Shown piece by piece: positions 32,170-44,279 of a stretch of 64,000 bases of DNA (position 1 is its first letter; every line of letters begins with the position of its first letter). The stretch spans positions 82,548,638-82,612,637 of the forward strand of contig OX638131.1 in assembly GCA_951804985.1 (NCBI GenBank). Direction: 5' to 3'. Both the position numbers and the translations under genes were made by a program. The notes under the pieces are model-generated. The model made no database searches. It was not told the origin of the DNA and saw only the letters and a list, made by a program, of their open reading frames with translations. This DNA comes from Dryomyza anilis. Lineage: Eukaryota; Arthropoda; Insecta; Diptera; Dryomyzidae.

Positions 32170-33470
32170 CTCATTTAGGAGCGCTCTGAAATTGGAGTCA
32201 TAAAGGAGAACAATTTTTGAGTGTTTTATGAGCACTCAGAAAAAAAGACGCATAAAAGTATCTCATTTAAGACTGTTTTGGAGCACTCAAAAATATTACT
32301 CATAAAAGATTCATATTTAGGTCTAATTTAGGAGCCTTTATAAATTTTACTCCTAAAATCATCGGATATAAAATTGTTTCTGAGCGCTCAGAAAATAGAC
32401 TCATAAAAGTTCTATATTATAGTGTCTCATTCATGAGCGCTTTAGTGGCCCCCTCAAATGAAACTCAAATAAAATTTAAGAGTGTTTTATGAGCACTCAG
32501 AAAAGGGACTCAGAAAAAAGGAGCACTCAGAAAAATTCTCTTATTTATGCTGGATTTAGGAGCCTATTATTTTAATAAAATTTATATACTAATATATTGA
32601 ATTTAAAATCAAAAGAAAATTAATTTTAAAGTAAGTTTAACGGCAAACCTACATATTTCATGGACTTAAATGAAATGAATGCATTTTCTCACGGATATCT
32701 GGATTAAAAAAACATGATCATGTACAAGAAGGGGGGAAGACTCCAAAAATGATGTAATTGTGGTGTCTAGAAATTCTCAGAAATGTGAATGTTTTAAGAA
32801 TATTTAAAACAATCGAAAATATGCGGATTTCTGGATAGAAATCCAGGGGTCGGCACTCTTTTTGGATTCTTTTAAGTGTTCATATATGAGTGTTTTAAAA
32901 GCAATACAAGTTTCGTAAATATGAGTGTTTTGGGCTCATAAAATCGTGCCCTACCCAGAAGTCGGGAGCCTTTTTGGACTCTTTTTGGTGCTCAAATATA
33001 AATGTTTATAATAATAGTTTGGCGCTACAGTCCTGTATAGAACTTCGGCCGAGCTCTTTCACCATTTTGAGCTGTGCGTGTTATATTTGTACACAAAGTG
33101 GTGGGACCTACAGTTTATTGCCAAATCCGAACGGCGGATGAGAACTTTTCATAGGCAATGTTTTACTCTCGTACGTTTGCCATTTACTGACGAGAGGTAG
33201 CGCGGTATAGAAAAATGTTTTCTATGAAAAGATGTTGTTAACTCCAGTCCAGGCTTTAACCGGGGACCTTTCGGCTCGCAGTCCAACGCACTAACCACTA
33301 AGCTACCGCGGCTATATAAATGTTTTAGGATTATTATAAGTCTCATAAATATGAGGGTTTTTGGGCTCATACAATGGGTTCTTCTTTTAAGTGCTCATAT
33401 TTGAGGGTAACACTCATAAATAATAAACTTTTAGGAGTCTTAAAAGACTCAAAATGTTTCCTGGGTAGTT
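32170..33470. repeat. Degenerate GAGCACTCAGAAAA / ACTCATAAAAG repeat field
   Basis: GAGCACTCAGAAAA-like and ACTCATAAAAG-like phrases alternate at ~60-70 bp intervals over 32177-32550 and recur more loosely at 32880-33450. A possible TIR pair, CTACCCAGAAG (32952) and CTGGGTAG inverted (33462-33469), brackets the second part, which was later hit by SINE copy C. Confidence 0.5.
33003..33312 (-). mobile_element. tRNA-derived SINE (family 1), full copy C
   Basis: Full-length copy, tail to head left to right. The (ATT)n tail sits at 33008-33016 and the tRNA-like head at about 33245-33312 (inverted, GCCGCGGTAGCTTAGTGG then GGTTAAAGCC). A 12-bp target duplication ATATAAATGTTT flanks it (32996-33007 and about 33314-33325). 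The two copies at 33003 and 59108 are very similar along their length. Confidence 0.92.
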
Positions 33471-33505
33471 TCATTACCCTCTTTTTTGTAAAACGAAACG
33501 TGATT

Positions 33506-33612
33506 CGTCAAAAATTTCAGTGACTCTTTGTTTACTTGTTCATTTCGTCGTAATTTTTATATCATTTAACATAGCAAAAAAAATTGTCACTGGAATTTCT
33601 GACGTTTTTTTT
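33506..33612. repeat. Small hairpin with ~19-bp arms
   Basis: CGTCAAAAATTTCAGTGAC at the left pairs with GTCACTGGAATTTCTGACG at the right, two mismatches. Probably a tiny MITE remnant. Confidence 0.6.
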
Positions 33613-35300
33613 TTTTTTGAAAAATCACTTTATATTAAATTTTGATATTAAATATTAAAACTCATATTTGCTTTAATAAATGTATATAGTAAATTAAATT
33701 ATAATAGTATACTAAATAATGAAAAATTAAATATTATAATTGAACTTAAATTGGATTTTTATAATTTCTCAGTAATACCGCTGCAAAAATATTTATAAAT
33801 TAATGAAATTGGGCATATCACTAATACGTCATGTAGTACAAAGTATTTAAAATTTGATGAATGCTAAAATTTTCAATAACAATTAAATATTTGTGTAATA
33901 TGCACATGAAATCGACTGATTGTAGTTTAATATTTGATCAATATTTAATTTAAAATATTTAACATCGAACTTTTGAACTACTAAACATTTTATTGCATTT
34001 AAAAAAATATCAAAATCACTTCGATGCATTTATTAAAAAAACTTTTTTGCTTTAACTTACCATTTGTTTTAGCCAAGTTTACACCACCACAAACATACTG
34101 TAGACAACAACGTGCCAACTGAAGACGTCTGCATCTGCATTTTCCTCATTAGACATGCATTTTTCTGCGCTGTTTTTCTTTTAATATTTTCTTTATTTTA
34201 TTTTTCGTTATCTTCCTTTCCTGTTTTTGTCCTCATTGTAATGTCTTGTTTTTCTTACAAAACATGCTGAGCTTACAATCGACGACTTGCTTTGCAGCTT
34301 TCAGCATATGCAAAACTTTAGCCGGCTATAGCCAGGCAGGCGTCTGTCGGCTCGGCGCGTCTACCGTATGCAGTACGATGCATGTAATTAGCTGCTATGT
34401 CTTGGCTTATGTTTGGCTGTATGCAGCTGTTTGACTTTTGCATTTGTTATTTGTTTTTGTTGCAAATTAAATTTTTCCATTAGTATTCTTGTGATTTTTC
34501 TTATTTGTTTGCTGGTGTCTGAAAAGTTTGGATTTCCTGCGAATGAGTTTAGGCTGGCGTCTTTCGGTCTAATATTGTTTTCTACGCAAATACTACATAG
34601 TTCTAAGTTGAATTTTAAATAAAATTTAAAATTATCTCTTGATTTTAGCATAAATATTAACACTTAAAAGCCTACTGGTACCATCAGGAAACAACCGACT
34701 AAAATCAAAACTTTAATTTTTTTTCTTCCCGCTGAGACTTGAAAAATGTTATTTGTAGAAGAAGACCGGGCGGCTATGTATTTTTGAATTTGATTTGATA
34801 CGATAAGTCGAAAACAAAAATGTAAAAAATAAAAATACCAAAACCGAAAATTTCGAAAAAAATTTAAAAATAAATCGAAAAATGTATGGCAATACCGTTT
34901 TTTCCGAAAAAATTATAGAAAATGTTGATCAAAACTGAAAAGTAAGAAATATAATTAAATTTTGGTGTAACAAAAATATTTAAGAATGTATATTAGTAAA
35001 AAAAAATTACAAATAAATATAATAAAATACGAAGAAATTAAATATATTAAAAAAAAGAACACACTCATATTTTATTTTCAGAATCAACGTCACAATTTTA
35101 ACTAAGAATTACTGCACCAAAATTATTGTAATAATATATTTCTAAGACTTTATTTAAAATTGAGGTTAAAACTATTTTTGTTATTAGAAGGCTTACACGC
35201 TCTCCCAAACATAATTTTCAGGCATTAACATGTATGTTTGGAATTTTATGTAAACATAATATATAATTGCCTGATAAATCATTTGTAAACAGGGTTGTAT
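33613..35300. other. Gene-less stretch, partly unique
   Basis: The window 34080-34440 is less A+T-rich (GTCTGTCGGCTCGGCGCGTC) and may be unique host sequence, but neither strand gives a recognised exon. The remainder is A+T-rich without structure. Confidence 0.4.
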
Positions 35301-35305
35301 TCAGG

Positions 35306-36544
35306 CTTGAACAGTGTTGTAATGAGCTCTGACTTACATTATAATATCACGGAAACATTTTAATGTTGCCCCTGAAAATGGTAAATGTTCTAATGGAAAC
35401 ATAATTACTACATTCAAACAAAATAATATTTGAACCGAAACATAAATGTGTTCAAATTAAAACATGATTTTGAACGACATGAGTATAAATATGTTTCCAG
35501 TGAAACATATCAGTTGTTTCAGTTCAAAAAGTAGTATGTTTGCATAGAAACATATTTAAATATTTTTGCAAAAAAACCTGAAAATAAAATAAAAATAAAA
35601 TGTTGTTTTTTTTTATTTATTTTTATTAAAAATCTTTAACATGCTCAGTGAAAATTATAACAATAAAATTCATATACAAATTTTTAAATGCATAAATAAA
35701 TAATTGGTTTAATACTGCAAGTACAAGTGACAGCATTAATGAATGCACAATTGGACCAGCAGACGCTAAACCAGACGATCCAGGCCCGCTTTATATTTGG
35801 TACAGTTACAGTTGGTCTCAGTTCTGCACATAGCGTAGGCAATGAATTCACGGAGGCTTTTGTAAAAAAACATGCCGAATTCTGTTTGAAAATCGAAACA
35901 ATGATTTTTATTTGTGGTTTTTTCACATTAGTTTCAGAAATTATATATTGCACTATATTATACTCTGTTACTATTAGTACTTTTTATAACACAATTTATA
36001 TATTTATTTAATTTACAAATAACAAAATTATTACCGATGAGAACACGTTTTCTCAGCGAACAGCAAAAGATACGTACACAGAACATGCCAATCACCGAGT
36101 GCTCCACTTCGTATACATGAAGAATGTTGCTAGAATACACTTATTTAAATCCAATTTATTTTTTGTTTGTTTTTAAACATCAATATGTTCAAACGATGGC
36201 AAAAGATGGCGTAGGTAGAAAATGCTGCACAACGTGCCAATCACCGAGTGCTCAACAAGTGCCAACTTCGTATACATGAAGAATGTTGCAAGAATACACT
36301 TATTTAAATCCAATTTATTTTTTGTTTGTTTTTAAACATCAATATGTTCAAACGATGGCAAAATATGGCGTAGGTAGAAAATGCTGCACAACGTTGCCAA
36401 TTTCGTCAGCCGATAAATTATCGAATTAAGACGAGCGTTGCGAACGTACTTTGTATTTATATTTGATTAGCATTTTCAAATGCAATTAGAATATTATGTT
36501 GGTACTGTAACATATTTATGGTAAATTTGGCAGATTCTGCTGGA
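35306..36544 (+). mobile_element. Interspersed repeat sharing both ends with the window's right edge
   Basis: The left end GTGTTGTAATGAGCTC...GTTGCCCCTGAAAATGG and right end GTAAATTTGGCAGATTCTGC match, in reverse, the sequence 63571-64000. Repeated GAAACATAT phrases lie in the left 250 bp. No terminal inverted repeat is apparent, so class is open. A 94-codon frame at 35727-36011 (MTALMNAQLDQQTLNQTIQA...) is not recognised. Confidence 0.6.
36084..36394 (+). repeat. ~147 bp tandem duplication
   Basis: TGCCAATCACCGAGTGCTC starts both copies (36087 and 36234), and CAATATGTTCAAACGATGGC ends both. The second copy has an extra AACAAGTGCC-type insertion. The near identity implies a recent event. It sits inside the 35306-36544 element. 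Confidence 0.9.
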
Positions 36545-38684
36545 CAATATAATAATGTTTACACGTGAACAAAAATAAATTCATTTTCGATTATAATTTA
36601 ATTATACTTCATTCCTAGTACATGTATGGTAATTTCGAATTACTTTTTAATTCCATTCAAACATGTTCAAACAAATCTTTTCTATCCGTGTATATTTCAG
36701 AAATAGTATGTGTTGGAGAATTTAGTTGTTTAGAGACCCCAGCTACTTTTCAAAGACGAACATTTTCTTCAAAGAAATTATGATAGTTTTCTGAATTCTT
36801 CTTCTGGTTATAACTCCTTAAAAGACCACCATTAAAAATAGTAGTTAATCGTTAAAATTCAAACTATAAGTGTTCAGTGTAAATCATCCCTTAGATGTTC
36901 CTTATAATCGCTCCTTAGACAATAGAAACGTACATAGTACGTCATGTCGCTATAAAATGACGAACTCTATTGGTTATCCTTTGAACCTTTTCGGAGCCTA
37001 TAGCGCCTAACCCGGACGTATAGGGGTACAAGAATATACAACACTTTTTATCAGAAGACCTACAAGCAGAATATAAAAAAATCGGAGTTAAGTTAAAAAA
37101 GTTTTCCGCACTGTGTAATATATTTTTAATAAGAAATAGAGAAAATTAAAAAAAATCTTTTAAATTGAACGTAAATGACTATATCTTGAGAAAAGGAAAT
37201 GGTAGGATTTTGGGTCAAACGGATTATTAAACTAGAAATGATGATGAATATAACCCAATTTGTACTTCTTATACCAATTATTGTCATACTTGTGATTGCT
37301 TCTAGATCACCGTGTTATAGTTTCAAAAATTTTTTTTTTCGATATTTTCTAGTATTAAAATATTTTTCGACTTCTTTTGATTCGCCCAAATAGTGTTTCG
37401 ACATTCTAAAAGTTTTAAAATTTCTACTTTTTTTTGTTTTGAAATTTTTTTTGCGACAAATCTCTTTTTGAACTACTTCAGGTTAGTATCACCTATAAGC
37501 AAAGTCGTAGAACGAACATTATTCGGAATAACGAGTTCCATATTATTATTATAAATCAGCTCAAAAATCATGTCAGGCTTATAAGGGTTAATTTAAATGA
37601 TTGATCAACCTATTTTTTTTTTAATGTATGAGTATAATTCTTATTGCTTTCAAATAATGAAAATCTCGTTATAGATAAGAAATGATAGAAATCAGAAGCC
37701 TAAAACTAGTACAAATTTTACTACGGGCATGCTTTAATATGACCGTTTTACAGTATCATTTCAAAATCCCAAGCATCTAAATTTCATTCATAAATGAGTC
37801 TCAACTATTATACGTTTTCATTCAAGTAAGATACATAGTTGAAAAATGCTCTATTTTGAATAATGAACGTATCTATGTGTAGCTTTTTGATTTAAAATAT
37901 GTTGGAATTAATTTCTTTGGAATAAAAGTCAATGTTATTTTGATTATTTTTATTTTTCACATTCAAATTACAATCTGATTCAAATTACAATCTGAGCTTA
38001 ACTTGAATCTTGGCGTTTATTATAGTTGCTTTTCTTTGTGGCAAAACGATAAATGTGTTTATGTTCTTGGCTAAAATAAAGTTATGGTTCTTTTGGTGGA
38101 GAAAATGTATCATAGTTACGATAAACATGCCACTATTCGTAAGCAAATTTCATAAAATGTACAATAAATTTATCGTGGAAAGTCTACATCGACGTACATT
38201 TAAAATATTATTCGATGAACATTAAATTTCACTAAAATTAAATGTAGTGGTGAAAATAACAAAGTTGAATTAAAATTTAATTTTCAAAACTTCGTATCAA
38301 AATTGTATTTACATTTTTTTTTGTTTTTTAAATTATCATATTACATATTTTGAAATTACAAATGTGTGACGGATTTTTTAATTTTATTAATTTTTTGCAT
38401 TTTCATTTTTTTACTTAGAGGCTATTTTCAGATTAAAATAAGCCTCATAAAAATAAAACTAAAATAAAATAATTCATTTCAATTTTAATTTCAGAATTAA
38501 AAAAAAAAATATTTTTTTTTTACAATTATGTTTTTATCTATTTAATCAAAATGTGCTGCAAAAGGCACATATAGAAATGTGCAATAAAACAGGTGCACTG
38601 AAAATTTTCGTTTTATTAACGTAAAAATTCTATTTAAAAGACATGATTTGAAATCTGTTTTTTTTAAAGGTTGCTCTTATCATA
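36545..38684. other. Gene-less A+T-rich stretch
   Basis: Nothing recognised on either strand; short frames at 37199 and 38010 carry no signature. Confidence 0.45.
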
Positions 38685-40274
38685 CAGTCAAGGAATAAAG
38701 TCTACATACACCATTTGAATATGAGTTTTCAGAGAATCATTAATGATAATTATAAATATTTTATATTGATTTTTAATGCATTAATAAATAACATTATTTG
38801 TAGAAATTAAGAAAAAAGAGTAAACATAAAAATTATAAGCAATAAACATAACAATTAGTGCGAAAAAAGTCTACATACACTGTGGCTTTTTCAAAGAATA
38901 AATAAAAGAAAAACCAAAACAGAGCATCCCTGTCATTTTAATTGATTTTAAGTATATGAAGGAACAACGTGGTATTAAAACTTCACCGTTACTTGATTAT
39001 TACGCTTTAAAATATCAAATCGTAAAGAAATACAGATTTCCGTGAGAAATATTATTATAAATCTCCGAAAAGAACAAAAATCTTATGGAGAAATTGCCAA
39101 AATAGTAAAATTAAGTCGTGCTACAGTACAAACCATCGTAAGAAACTATAATAATACAAAAACTACTGAAAATAAAACGCGGTCTGGCAGACCAAGGAAG
39201 CTCTCCAGACGCGATGTTAGCAGCATTCTTAAAGAAGTTAATTTGGACCCTAAAATAAGTGCGCCTAAATTGACGGAACACATTGCAAAATGTTCCAATA
39301 AGAATGTTCATCCAAGAACTATACAAAACGTTTTGCACGATAATGGTTTTAGGAGCAGAGTTGCGTAAAAAACCACTGATTTCCGCAAAAAACCGTAAGC
39401 TTCGCCTTGAGTTTGCCAAATCACATCTCGAAAAGGGTATGGACTTTTGGAATCAGGTTTTATTTACTGATGAAAGTAAGTACAATATTTTCGGAAGTGA
39501 CGGTCGATGCAAAGTTTGGAGAAAACCCAATACAGCACTTGATCCAAAAAATATTATACCGACTGTCAAACATGGAGGTGGCAGTGTTATGGTTTGGGGA
39601 GCAATAGCGTCATCTGGAGTGGGTCGTTTGGTTTTTATCGAAGGTAATATGGACCGTTATCAATATAAAAGCATATTAGAACACAATTTGAAGCCATCTG
39701 TGGATAGCTTGTGCCTTGGAAATCAATGGATTTTCCAACAGGACAACGATCCCAAGCATACAGCGCACATTGTCCGAGACAGGCTTCTCTATTATGCACC
39801 AAGACAGCTAAACTCTCCTCCCCAATCACCCGATCTAAATCCTATAGAGCATATTTGGGATGTATTGGAAAAAAAATACGGAAATATGATATTAGTAGCC
39901 ATGAAACTCTCAAAACTGCTCTAACTCGATCTTGGACCGAAATAACATCAGAAATAACGGAGAATTTAGTAAAATCGATGCCTCGACGACTACAAGCAGT
40001 TATTGATGCACAGGGTGGACCGACAAAATATTAAAAAAATGCTTATTCTTTAATTAAAATTATAATATTCTTTATTTCATAGCTGTATGTAGACTTTTTT
40101 CCTTTGAATTCTTGATGATTTTGTTTTTTGTACTTATGAATTTATTTTTTTTCGTTCCAAATAAACTATTTTATTAATGTCTTAAACATTGACATAAACA
40201 TTTTTTTAATTACGATTACCAATTCTAGAAAAACTCAAAATCGTAGGGTGTATGTAGACTTTATTCCTTCACTG
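38685..40274 (+). mobile_element. Tc1-like transposon, almost full length
   Basis: 1590 bp bounded by TA on each side (38683-38684 and 40275-40276). The ends begin CAGTCAAGGAATAAAGTCTA and, inverted, CAGTGAAGGAATAAAGTCTA. A second internal repeat of the same core (AAAAAAGTCTACATACAC, about 38863-38880, and inverted near 40083-40100) gives the IR/DR layout of Tc1 elements with two binding sites per end. It encloses one transposase gene with few lesions. Confidence 0.95.
39012..40034 (+). pseudogene. Tc1-like DD34E transposase, lightly damaged
   Basis: Cut-and-paste transposase. The N-terminal paired-type helix-turn-helix (RKEQKSYGEIAKIVKLSRAT) is followed by a GRPRKL hook and a second DNA-binding helix region. 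The catalytic domain has FTDESKYN, WIFQQDNDPKHTAH and SPDLNPIEHIWD, giving DD34E spacing. Lesions: the codon where Met is expected (39012-39014, before SNRKEIQISVR) is ATA; one frameshift in the A-run near 39365-39371; another in the A-run near 39869-39877, after which the C-terminus (SSHETLKTALTRSW...) is in the next frame. Both frameshifts are consistent with single-base changes in homopolymers. Confidence 0.93.
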
Positions 40275-40343
40275 TATTTCAACATTATCTGTAATACAAA
40301 GGGGTTTTCTGATAATGTGTGATTTTCAAAGTAAACTTCCCAA

Positions 40344-41123
40344 CACAGAAAAAAAATTCATCAATATGATAAATTTATTCATAAATATTATGAATTGTTT
40401 CACCAACTAACAGATTCATTATATTGACACCACAGGTCATTAAATGACATTATGATGAATACATTCATTATATATATGAAATTATTCGTACTATCGAACA
40501 TCATAGTAAAGAACGAAATATTCAATACAATGAATATGAATCGTCTTATTGATGAATTTATTCATAATATTTATGAATTTACGAATTTTTCAAAAAAAAA
40601 AATTTTTTTTAGAAAATAATTCAAAAAAAGTTTTGTACAAATTTAATTTAAAAAATAACAGAAAAATATTTAAAAAAAAATTCTCAAAAAAAAAATTCAA
40701 ACAACATTTTTTTTAATATATTTTTCATAAATATAACTTTTTATTAATACAAAGTTGTAATTATAAATAAATATATTATAAAATATGTTACTAATTTATG
40801 TATGTCGAGCAAGTAGTATATAAGAAACAACATACAAAAACCACTTGAGAATTGAGAAGTACGCCAAAAAATGAACGAAAAATAAATATTTTGATTGAAA
40901 TTTGGTTTGATGAACAGGATTCTTCAAGTTGAAGTAAAATATGTTGTATTTTATGCAATAGTTCATTAATATGATGAAATGTATTCTTCACATACCATGC
41001 GTTCATCATATTTATGATCGCATTCATAACATTGATGACTAACGACATTAATATTATGAATGGTTCTTCAATACAATGATTCATGGTTTAAAGAACGGAA
41101 TTCATCAATATTTTTTTTCTGTG
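40344..41123. mobile_element. MITE-2, complete copy (780 bp)
   Basis: CACAGAAAAAAAATTCATCA at the left is inverted at the right (TTGATGAATT-type sequence then CTGTG, 41099-41123). The arms are rich in ATTCATCA / TGATGAAT and short palindromes such as ATTCATAAATATTATGAAT. A second copy lies at 63025-63567. No coding capacity. Confidence 0.75.
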
Positions 41124-41139
41124 AATGTACCATAACATT

Positions 41140-41425
41140 TCAAATTGGAAAAATTACCATATTAAATTAAGATTTTTCCATTTAAAATTGAAACAATTTT
41201 AATTGAAATTGAAATTTTTCCATTTTAAATGGAGAAAATTTCAAATGAAATTAAGATTTTTTTCATTTTAAATTGAGAAAATTCCAAATGAAATTCAGAA
41301 TTTCCGTTTGAAATTGCGAAAATTACAAATGAAATTAAAATTTTTTTCATTTTAAATTGAGAAAATTACAAATGAAATTAAATTTACTAAATTTTAAATA
41401 TAAAAATCTCAATTTAATTTGGATT
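41140..41425. repeat. ~60 bp degenerate tandem repeat
   Basis: A unit of the form TTTTTCATTTTAAATTGAGA + AAATTACAAATGAAATTAA repeats about five times with drift. Confidence 0.75.
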
Positions 41426-41779
41426 TTTCTAAATTTTATATGGAAAGCTCTACAATATGAACTAAAAATCAAGTAATTTTTAAAGACCTTTTAAAGACAC
41501 ATATGGCAAACTCAACCTCTTCAATAAAGAATAAAGAACCCCAACCACTAAAAGCAAAAATAAGTTGTCTTCGCATCAGAAATGCATTGATGACACATGC
41601 TTCAATACTCATCATAATGCATCAATAAAACTGATGTCTCAACCGAACCGCAGCTAAAATGATTGACTTGCTGCAAAACAACATTGCATCGAAAATGCCA
41701 AACCAAAAAAAAAATATATTGATCAACTCTGGCAAGAAACGAAATCAGTTGAGTATGAAATGAAAACAGTGGCGTCGGC

Positions 41780-42300
41780 AGCAGCATATGGCACACATGA
41801 GCAGCAACAATAATAACAACAACTACAACAAAAATACGATACTACAAAAACAGGCCAAAACTATGCGCAACAACAATAACAAAAAGCCAAATCTATTATG
41901 GAAGTCAATCAGTCAGTTGAAAGAGTTCGAAATTTGAGGGCAACAGCAGCAGCAGCATCAATAACAACAGCAACATAAGGATCAGCAGGATCAATAACAA
42001 ACAATAATTACAATAACAACTACAACTCAATGTTGCCGCATTTTGTTACATTCACCTTGCATTGCATCGTCTCGTAACGCATCGCCTCAGAATCCATCTA
42101 TTCATCAATCAATCAATTAATTGTCTGCATGGTGTTACGAGATGGCGCTGCAGTGGCTTAACGGCCACATGTCGAAGCTCTTTTAGTTCTTGTTCAAAGT
42201 GTTGTTTTGTGTTTTGGTCCAGCAGTTGCCATAAATTAATGCAGCAGCAACATTGGCATTGGCTTAGTTTAGTTGACCATTAGTTGCGCCGCAAAATTAG
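41780..42300. other. CAA/CAG-rich stretch, otherwise unassigned
   Basis: Interrupted CAA, CAG and AAT trinucleotide runs (41798-42030) precede a slightly G+C-richer 42120-42300. No reading frame is sustained across the repeats, so a polyglutamine exon is not supported. Could be unique host non-coding DNA. Confidence 0.4.
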
Positions 42301-42650
42301 ACACAGGATGAAAAATTATATCGGCTCTGCACATTATGTGAGTGATCACCTAATCTGTTTCAAATCAAAACAATTAAACAAAAGATTTATGCAAGGCCGT
42401 CGAGTGAAGAATATAATATATTACAGAAATATAAAAGAATAAAAGTAGGCGATTTATAGATTTTTGGGCCTGCGCCAATCCGTAACTTCTTACTCGATGA
42501 AAATAAGTTGAATAACATTTGTGTGTGGTGAATCGAAATTTCCATGTATACTGTGCCAAATAAAAGGAAATTTTGACGGAATGAAATTTTGACATTTATA
42601 CAAAAAAATATTTTTAAATCTTCTAATAAATAATTAGAATATGTTGGAAT

Positions 42651-43240
42651 CAGGGATTGAAACCTAAACGAATAACGGTTTCGATTTCGGTTTCGGCTTT
42701 AAGTTTTTATAAAGAAACGGTTTCGGTATACCGGTTCCAAGTTACGGTTTCGGTTTTGGATTCGGTTATTGTATACATTTTTTTTAACGTATTTTTCATT
42801 GTCTTCAACAATTTAAATGATCGAATATTTGCAATACTGAAATACTAAGATATGTTCTAAGATATGTTCAAATTATGATATTGGGGTAAAGTAAGAATCA
42901 TTTTCTGGGGTAAAGTGGGAAACGTAATTTAAGCAATGTTTGTTGCTATTTTAGTGGATATATTGTGTTTTGAATTATTTCAATTATTTCGCCAAGAAAA
43001 GAATTCAATCGTTACCACAAACCAATGAAAAGCAACATTTTGACTTCACGTGAGATATGATCTGATTTGCAGAAGAGTGCCGAGAAGCGAACCTTGAACA
43101 AGAGCAACAAGAACACATCGGTAAATATTCTTAAACTTCATAAGAAGAACAAAAAGAATTTTTTTACAATTTCCATCCATAAAAGCCGAAGATAATAAAT
43201 TTCAACAATTCAGTGAACTGCAATACCTGCAAACGGTCTG
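42651..43240 (+). mobile_element. hAT-like element, second copy (5' part)
   Basis: Starts CAGGGATTGAAACCTAAACG and follows 21732-22227 through the CGGTTTCGG block, GATATTGGGGTAAAGT, CACAAACCAATGAAAAGCAA and the CATCCATAAAAGCC segment. The match ends near 43240; no right terminus was found. The CAGGG start is the canonical hAT form. Confidence 0.8.
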
Positions 43241-44279
43241 TATACTTGAAAAGTTCGAACTTGTGAAATTTGCACTTTATTTTTCGTATTTTCATAAGAG
43301 ATGTTATTAATTTTAGACTTATTTTTCTAATTTTTTTCTTGCATTACCAATGTTTTTTATTATCTTATTATATTTTTTTATTCTTAATATATACATATGT
43401 CCGAAATTGAGGTGTTTTAAAAAATCAATTAAAAGACTTATAAATGGTATTCTGTTAATGCAAACAGTTAGATCATGAACCAGTGTATATAGTCCATTTA
43501 AAACAAATGATCTTTTCAAAACGTGTCCCACTTTACAAAAGGCTCCTTAATATTTAACTAATACAATAAATAACGTTTTATATTAAAAAAAAAACATTTT
43601 TTATTTCATATTTTTTATTTTTCGTATTTTTTTGTGTCAGTTTGATTATCTTCTGACAGAATTTGAAAGGCCTAATATCACTAAAATTAAAAATATTCAT
43701 GTTTCAAAGTGTCTTTAGTATGGAATCATGGCGATAGAACCATGATGAATCGGATGGCAAGAAAACGATAATATTGTATTGTCATCCAGTTCGATTAAAT
43801 ATTTAAAATCTCAAGTCTGCTCATCATGAAGGTAGTTTAAAATCAATTCCAAAATTTGTACCAAACATACAGGCAATAAAGCTAGGTTGCTTTGGTTTTA
43901 AAAATATTGGTTTTAAAAAACCAATATCATTGAAATTTGAATCATTTTTAACAAAAAAAATTATATTGGTGTTGTTTTTGAATTTTTGATTTTGGGAACT
44001 CCAAATTCTATTAAATGACATTTAAACATGCCTTGTACTTAAGATCTTCTATATAAAATAAAATATGTTTTTCAAACTCCACAGCCAGACAAAATCACTC
44101 AAGTATTGTAACACTGCCACAAAACGAAAACTTCTTGAAGACCGAGAAATTTGTTTTCAATCTTTGTTTTTGATTAATACGTGCTGAAAAAAATATTATG
44201 CTTTCAAATATTATAAACTTCAAATTTTATGGATGTCAAACTTCCATGTAAGGGGTACATGGAATTTTGTGGCTTTGAC
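43241..44279. other. Gene-less stretch
   Basis: Nothing recognised. Confidence 0.4.

Noticed and set aside
34246..34663. Overlapping small frames in a less A+T-rich region as host exons
   Set aside because: No motif, no convincing splice signals, frames on both strands; left as possibly unique non-coding sequence.
41798..42030. Polyglutamine-coding exon (CAA/CAG runs)
   Set aside because: Stops interrupt the runs in all frames and no flanking coding sequence is seen.
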